Assembly (NCBI RefSeq): GCF_030272615.1 | Contig: NC_081413.1 | Coordinates: 161,198,849 to 161,262,848, forward strand | Reading direction: 5' to 3' | DNA from: Cryptomeria japonica | Lineage: Eukaryota; Streptophyta; Pinopsida; Cupressales; Cupressaceae | DNA length: 64,000 nt | Shown here: positions 57,754 to 64,000 of the stretch, in pieces | Layout of the letters: the number at the start of each line of letters is the position of its first letter | How positions within the stretch are numbered: position 1 is the stretch's first letter | The notes under the pieces: generated by a model | Told to the model about the DNA's origin: nothing | What the model saw: only the letters and a program-made list of their open reading frames with translations | Database searches by the model: none | Made by a program: the position numbers and the translations under genes

Positions 57754-59909
57754 TGTAATGTCCTAAAATTGCACCCCTTGCAATTTTCAACTACATTTGG
57801 CTCTTCTCCTTAGTGTTTATGCTCCTCAGCCTAATTAGAGACTTGATTATGCTAACACATGTCAAAAACACCAATCAACTTAGTGATGCATCCTACCTAC
57901 ACCTTGACCCTATCCCAAATTAGGGTAGGACCAGGGCGTGGTGCCCTGGTCCTCACTAAGACTAGGGCATGGTGCCCTAGTCCCTGTTAATGGGGACGTA
58001 TCTTGGGCCCCTCTTCCCGACCTATCTCTATTTTGAATTAGAAAATCCCCTGTATGTCGGCTCATGTCAGAAAATCAACCAATTAATCCTATGGGCAACT
58101 ATATAAGAGGGATTTCTCCTCTCATTTGACAATACATGACATTCAATCAAGCATTTAAGCATTCAAGAGATCAAAGATTAAATCATTCAAGAGAAATTGA
58201 GCATTTTTAGTCTTCCTTGAAGCTTTGAAGCAACAATAAAGTCAAGATTTCAAGCAATTGAAGAGGAGATCATCATTCTAATTCATTAAATCATAATTCC
58301 ATGTGGAGGCAAGCAAAACTTCACAAGGATGTATAAGCATTTCATTTTCTTGAGCAATTCAACATCCCCTCAAAGAGGAGGATTTCTACTTTTAGTCATT
58401 TCAATTGCATTATTTCAACCACAAGATTAATTCTAAAATTTGGGTTTGACCTAAAGGAAAACCCTATTCCCAACACATTTCCCTTGACCAACTTTGACAC
58501 TTAGATGAACATTTTGAAAAATATCTTCACTTTCTGAGATCTATAACTTTTAAACCGTTAAGAAATTGAAGATGATGTAAACTACTAGTTGATAACATCT
58601 TGTGTGTAGATTCTAAATATATTTTTTTTCAAATTTTTTTGAATCAAATTTTATTGATTTTTCCATCTCCCTCAAAATGTAGTTTTTTATAGCAAACAAT
58701 ATTTTTTAAGAGTGATGTGCATCTTGAAATGCATCTTTTTTTCTATAAATTATAAAAACTTAATACTTTTGAATTTTGGTTTGTAACATCAATACCTAGG
58801 GCATGCAATTGGTTTGATAGTGATATATTGAATATTTTTTATTTTATTAAGTTTTGAAGTCCAGCTAATTATAATATAGATATAGGTGTACATTTGAACG
58901 CATAACTTGTTCTATATATATATCAAAATTCAATTTTATTTTTTTTGTTAGAAAGAAGAAATCAATACCTAGGGCATTGATATTTTTTAGAATTTTTTGG
59001 AATTAGTTTACTATTTTTTCTTAATGCATCAAACAAAGAAGTTCATGCTCAGTGAAAAACCTACATTCATAAGAAATAAAACAAAAATTTATTAATGAAA
59101 TTAAATATATTAAAAATTATACTATTTGGAAAGCTTATAATAAGGACTACTTTAAAAAATAAAACTTTTAAATGAATTCATTTGACCCCAAAAAGATAAT
59201 GTAAAATTGGTTTTTTATTAGCATTTGATAGATGCAAAGGAGACTCCATTGCAAGTATTATTTAGAAATAGAGAGGTTTTATCCAAGAAATTTTGATCTA
59301 ACAACCTTTGATCTAATTACTCTCTTCAATTAATTACTTAAAATGGGACCTCTTAAAGCTTAAATCATTATATTTTCTAAAAAATGTATGATTTCAACAA
59401 AAATCAGGATGTACCAAAAAGTGTGAACCAGTATTGTGACTTCACCCTAGAAAGCAGGTGTGCAACTATAATTCTAGAGTTAAGCTTTATTTGCAAAGAT
59501 GGAAAACCATTTTTGATGCCCAGAAAGTTTAGAGGATCGATAGGGCGACTTGGTTTGGACACACTGTCCCTTCAACTTTTGGCAGATTTCGCAGAGCAGC
59601 TCCAAATCATCTCAAACTTCTCAGATCTAGGTACACAATGAAATCCCAAATTTGTAGCTCGTTGTTTTCTCATATTTGTCTTCATTTCTAGCACTTATCC
59701 TTAATTTAACTAGTCAACTTACAAAAGAGGCTCAATACATTCCAAACACAACCAATCTACTAGTATTTTGTCCTTGCATCATTTAGGATTGAATCTAGTA
59801 GATTCATCCCCCCCTTTGAATGTAAAGTCCCTTCCAAGTGAAAATTGAACTTAGTGAATTCTCCTTTCCAAGTGGTAAATTTTCTAAGCTCCCAATTTTC
59901 CACTTTATA
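57754..59909 (+). repeat. Element F 3' LTR, with insertion
   Basis: TGTAATGTCCTAAAATTGCACC to ccactttata. Collinear with 42818-43980 except for an extra block of about 950 bp at 58486-59436 and a duplicated ccagggcgtggtgccctggtcc palindrome (about 57931-57975). TATA box ctatataaga at about 58102. Confidence 0.88.
58486..59436. mobile_element. AT-rich insertion in F's 3' LTR (unclassified)
   Basis: The 5' LTR runs directly from cccaacacatttccctt into acttct.., whereas here about 950 bp intervene. It begins near gaccaactttgacac and ends near gaaccagtattg. No convincing terminal inverted repeats, target duplication or ORF; boundaries are approximate to a few bases. It could be a MITE-like or Helitron-like element, or sequence lost from the 5' LTR. 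Confidence 0.55.
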
Positions 59910-59914
59910 AGAAT

Positions 59915-60048
59915 GTGGGATTGGTTCTTCAACATTAGTGATCTATTATCTCCTTGTGATCTTGCTCCTAATTGCTCCTCTCTCTCATCTTTCTACTTTG
60001 TCATGAGTATTTGCATAGGATCATACACCCATTAAAATTGGAGCTAAA
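59915..60048 (+). other. Element G interior tail and PPT
   Basis: After F the older element resumes. It ends attaaaattggagctaaa directly before a TG start at 60049, a polypurine-like tract aligned with F's. Confidence 0.65.
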
Positions 60049-61270
60049 TGTAGCATTGTAAAGATTGGTCCAATTTACACCTCATGTTTGTGCTCCTACT
60101 TTAGCATGTCCTATCTCCATCCCCTCTCTAGGTCTGATTTAACCTTATTCTCCAACTTTGATTTCATGAACAACATTTATTGGACCCAATCTTTGAGGTA
60201 CTTTCCATATTTCCCTTTGTGTTGGTCCTATTTGTAGGAGCACTAAGGTGTGGAGCATCCTAATTTGGACTAGGGCACCCCAAAATGCCTTGGTCCTCCT
60301 CAAATAGGCCCCAATTTGAAATTGGATAGGCCCTTTATCTCCCCAATGACTTTCGATCCTTGTGGCTACACTTGACCATTGGAAGTCAACCTAATTAGTA
60401 ATTTACCTAGGGAACCCTAAAAAAAGAGATCCTATAAATTCATTTTGACATCGACAACCTATCTATAATATTCATGCATCTATGAAGAATTCCTCATTAA
60501 GTATCTTCATAGATTCAAGGTTACATATTCATCATTCAATGATTGTGGAGAAAAGTTACATCGATATTCATGCAAGCATATGTGCGTGATTAAGGTTTTT
60601 CATGTTCATGTGTTTTTCATGCCATTACATTCAACATTTGTGATTACATTCAAAGATCATTGCATAAGGATCAACAATTATAGATCTAAGGTATATCCCC
60701 TTAACATTTATTTTACTATTTGAATTATTTATTTCACTTGAGGTTAATTCCTAAACTGGGGTTTGACTTAGGAAAACCCCTATCCACAACATCTTTTCAT
60801 CTCTTTCCATGTGCGGGAAATAGGTTCAAGACTTGTACTCAGGAATTCTGGTAGATTTAACAATAACAAATAGGTTCATCTTTTGATGGAGAAAAGTTCA
60901 GAGGACTATGGTGGTTTTGTGCTACCTGGCTCAAAAAAATCAAGCCAAAATTTTGGGAACTAGTTTTGAATCTATTATTTTTCCCAGATCTTAGTCTATG
61001 GCTCTGTGGGAAATTTGTAGCATTATGTATTCATCAATTAACTTTAATTATCCCTCATTTTATCGTAATTTCACAACTACATTCAAAATTCAACTAAGAA
61101 AGAGGATAATCATTCCCAATCAAAGAAAATCCATTCAGAATTTCTACCCTTTCCTTATTTGGATTGAGGCTAGATCTATTGGGTTTCCTCCTCTTTCCAT
61201 TGTATTGGTTAATTTGGGATTGCTAGTGGTTTTACTAGGTGAAACCATAATTCCAAATTAAACCATTACA
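60049..61270 (+). repeat. Element G 3' LTR
   Basis: TGTAGCATTGTAAAG to accattaca, about 1,220 bp. It shares the order of features with F's LTR (gggtttgac..ggaaaacccctat, ..agttcagaggact..), so G and F are relatives. TATA-like cctataaatt at about 60431. The 5' LTR was not found; G's interior probably includes 41987-42817. The right boundary is inferred from a CA end only. Confidence 0.65.
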
Positions 61271-61288
61271 AATCCTATGTAATAATAG

Positions 61289-62103
61289 TGTTTATGGTGA
61301 AAAGTGGAATAATGAAAGGAACAATATTGAAAGACTAAATGAATTCAATCACAAAAACCCAGCTTAACAACAACAAAGATCCACCATAACATATGAATAT
61401 TACCTAAGACAATGAAAATAAAAAAAATATAAAAGATTATACCATCACATGTCCAATAGGGTTTGAATCTCCATTATTCCTATCTCCATTTATATTTCTT
61501 AATATGTTTGCTCTCAGATTTTATGTGTGCACAAGAGCTCAACAAAGAATGAAAAATATGGTTGATAGCTTGATCGCAAAAAGGCTTGATTGCATAAGAT
61601 TTATTAGACAATTAGAATGCTTAGAATGCTTAGGAGGATTAGGAGAGGATTGATAATGAAGCAGAGTATCCTCTTATATAGAAGACACTGTAAGAAATGG
61701 AGGGATAAGATTAAGAGGTGTAAAAGATAAATGGTCGGCTAGGATTAAAGGGTAAGTAGAAGAAATAAGAAAATAATGAGAGGGTAGGTAGTGTAGGAAT
61801 TAAGAGATGAATTAAATGTGTCATAGGTAGAAAAGGCTAATGAATTAATTAAATAGATAAATATTTATTTAATTAATAGAGGAAGTGGGATCAATTAAAT
61901 AAATAAAAGTATTTATTTAATTTAGGAAAATGACAATTTAAATAGATAAATGTATTTATTTAAATGAGGAAAAATGATAGAAAAGGATAAATTAATTAAT
62001 TAAATAAATAGAGATTTATTTAATTAATAGAAGAATTAGGCTTAAATAATTAAATAAATAAAAATATTTATTTAATTAGACAAGACAATTTTAGGTGTCT
62101 ATA
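61289..62103 (-). mobile_element. Solo LTR with exact target duplication
   Basis: 815 bp. The minus strand starts TATAGACACCTAAAATTGTC (first G decayed to A); on plus it begins TGTTTATGGTG. aatag is repeated exactly at 61284-61288 and 62104-62108. Minus-strand TATA (plus cttatatag, 61673-61681). The U3 consists of five consecutive AT-rich palindromes (61850-62085). Confidence 0.87.
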
Positions 62104-62108
62104 AATAG

Positions 62109-64000
62109 AAAAAGAGAAATTACTTGAAAGGAAAATAATATCAAAACACCAAAAGAATATTATGTATGATGGTGAAAATTCTTTAAGAGAAAGAACTATG
62201 CCGCTAGTTTGAGAATCTACAAAATAATTGAATTAGACAAGAAAAATACATATAAGGAAACATAGTTATAAATCATAAAGCTACAAAACTGTTAGGTTTG
62301 AACATCATAAAATTATATATAGAAGCATAAATAATATATATACACAAAGGAGAATAAAAATATATCAAATAAACTAAAATTTTGAGCCAACAAAGTTAAA
62401 GAAACCTCAATGTGGGAGTTTATCTCAATAATATGCATTGTTTCCAAAATATAATAGAAAATAAGAAACAACACATTGAATATTTATTAAATAATTAGAA
62501 GTATATGGTGAGTTAATTTGATTGCTTTAAGGAGATAATAAATACAAAATCCAAGAAAGAAATTATTGCAAATGAGAGGGCATGAATCAAATAATAGCTT
62601 ACTCTATCTCTAGGGGGCATGAAAAAATCATAATATAAAAATGGATCACATGCTAGCAAGTTGTATTATGCTAGAAAACTATGGGTGTAAAATATAAGCC
62701 ATATAAAGCACATATGTTACCAAGTTGTATTAAACTAGGTGAAACATAGGACACCACGGTAGGAAATATGAAGGCCCATAGTCTAGCAAGTTGTTATGCT
62801 AGGTGGTTCATATGCTAATAGGTTATGACATATGAAAGTCCATGGACTAGTGAGATGTGTTTAGCTTGGTGATTTATATGCTACCCACACTACAAGGAGC
62901 ATAATAAAAACCAAGGCCTTAGGGGATAAATAATTTAGGGAGCATTAAAATAAATAATAACATGAGGGATAAAATAACAAAGCACCATAGAGAGTGAAAA
63001 TGGACAAGGTGCATTTAAGTATGTATGAGTAAGTATAATGTAAATGACCCCACTTAAAGTATTAGCATGTGTAGTATGAAAATATTTAAAGGAAAATAAA
63101 AGGGGAAGAAAGAATGGAGGGGGTCCTTAGAAAGTATGTGCACCTCAAAAAGAAGTTGTCCTTGCCCTTTAGAATATAGGTGATGACAACAATGAAAACA
63201 TATTATATTATTATAAAAAATAAAGTATGGATGCAAGTGAAATTGTACCACTATGAATGGAAATGAAAAAAATAAAGAAAGCTATGAGTTCCACATAGTG
63301 GCCAAAAACACAATAAAATAAGGTGTAAATACCTTATGAGAAAAGAGGGCCAAATAGAGGTTTACTATATGCTATGTCCTCTAATAATAATGCTAGAGGT
63401 AATCAAAATGAATCAAATAGAGGTGAACCTCATATCAGTTTTCAAGTAAAGAAGATGCAAGTGCCTCAATAGATGGAAGAGTGATGAAAATAGAGTCAAT
63501 AATTTGTATCTTATCTTTCAAGGATTGACATTCACTAGTAGAATAACTAAGGAATTGATGATATACATAGAATGAAAGTTTCAGTTAAATATGTTTAGCA
63601 AATTTCGTGTGAGTAAGAGGAGGAAGAGTGATTAAGTATGATTTGAGAAGCCTCAACAATATATTCTCTTGTTTATAAAAAGTAGGAATCAATATTTTCT
63701 CTTTTGTAGAAACATTTAAATTCTTAAAAGAAGAAATCATAGAAATTAGACAGAAGAAGAGGGGGAAATGTAGATAAAGGAGAAGAATGGTAACCTAAAC
63801 CTATTGTAGAAAAGTGTAGTAGTGATTCTATAGAGACCTTAGTTTCTTTTTCCATGCACACAAGACAATTTTCTTTATACCATTCTTAGAAATAATTGTA
63901 AATCCAAGATCATCACATGTATTCAAAGAAGAGAGAGCAAGAGACACAATTCCACCATCCTTGTAAAAATGAGAAGTATAATTGCATGTTGGAGAATTAG
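62109..64000. other. Unclassified AT-rich DNA to the window end
   Basis: No ORF with recognisable features on either strand. Apart from a weak repeat at 62648-62880 nothing stands out. It may be part of a further old element running off the window. Confidence 0.5.
62648..62880. repeat. Weak four-copy repeat, period about 65 bp
   Basis: Copies of cat(a/g)(t/c)(t/c)agcaagttgtattatgctagg-like sequence occur at about 62648, 62710, 62777 and 62841, decaying to the right. Confidence 0.55.

Larger units (their letters stand above)
42818..59909 (+). mobile_element. Element F: Gypsy-like gag-protease element lacking RT and integrase
   Basis: The 5' LTR (42818-43980) and 3' LTR (57754-59909) lie between exact agaat target copies (42813-42817, 59910-59914). 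A primer-like site, TGGTGAACCTGATGTGAA, and a polypurine tract, aaagtggggactaaa, flank the interior. The interior encodes a Gypsy-type gag, a damaged retropepsin-like domain and a proline-rich linker, then about 750 bp of non-coding DNA; no RT, RNase H or integrase exists. Removing Copia-D, a solo LTR and a roughly 950-bp insert leaves about 7.6 kb. The layout matches the plant TR-GAG type of non-autonomous element. Confidence 0.9.

Overview
The window looks like intergenic, repeat-dense DNA from a seed plant with a very large genome. Almost all of it is decayed LTR retrotransposons inserted into one another. The evidence is plant-type Copia gag-pol order, initiator-tRNA-Met primer sites (TGGTATCAGAGC and variants), very AT-rich sequence, and pervasive TAG/TGA stops of the kind left by methylated-cytosine decay. 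A gymnosperm is plausible, but this is inference: no host gene, rRNA or tRNA gene was recognised to fix the taxon. No host protein-coding gene could be supported.

Left part (1-10.4 kb). Copia-1 (464-8906, +) carries a non-autonomous minus-strand LTR element (3883-6179) between its integrase and reverse transcriptase. After it comes a 5'-truncated element E (about 9100-10418): a coiled-coil ORF fragment, a polypurine tract and a 3' LTR.

Middle (10.4-33.7 kb). This is a Russian doll. Element A (10419-33744, gag-only, Gypsy-like) interrupts E. Element B (11577-25708) sits in A's 5' LTR, H (11697-19250, probably a giant solo LTR) sits in B's 5' LTR, and I (14987-17784, minus) sits in H. Every junction from A inward is marked by TG..CA-like ends plus a 5-bp target duplication (taata exact for B, tattg exact for I, 4/5 matches for A and H).

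Element B is the most interesting object. It has Copia-type primer and polypurine signals but no protease, integrase or reverse transcriptase. It carries a gag-like ORF with four CCHC zinc-knuckle motifs (two intact, one lacking its last Cys, one degenerate) and a second ORF of roughly 1,060 codons that I do not recognise. The C-terminal coiled coil of that ORF recurs in element E.

Right part (33.7-64 kb). A tRNA-derived SINE (33829-34108, minus) has a perfect 17-bp target duplication. Copia-C follows (34670-41986, +). Gypsy-like element F (42818-59909, exact agaat duplication) has gag, a protease-like domain and a proline-rich linker but no reverse transcriptase or integrase. F's gag is broken by Copia-D (45239-52629, minus), which itself holds a 344-bp TRIM (49548-49891), and by a solo LTR (53364-54485). 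F lies about 130 bp upstream of the 3' LTR of a related element G (60049-61270). A last solo LTR (61289-62103) is followed by unclassified AT-rich DNA.

How the parts fit: autonomous-type Copia elements (1, C, D) supply the recognisable pol remnants. B and E share their primer type, doubled polypurine motif and U5 hairpin motif, so they look like parasites of that machinery. A, F, G, the 3883-6179 element and the solo LTRs have Gypsy-like ends, but the window contains no Gypsy pol to drive them.
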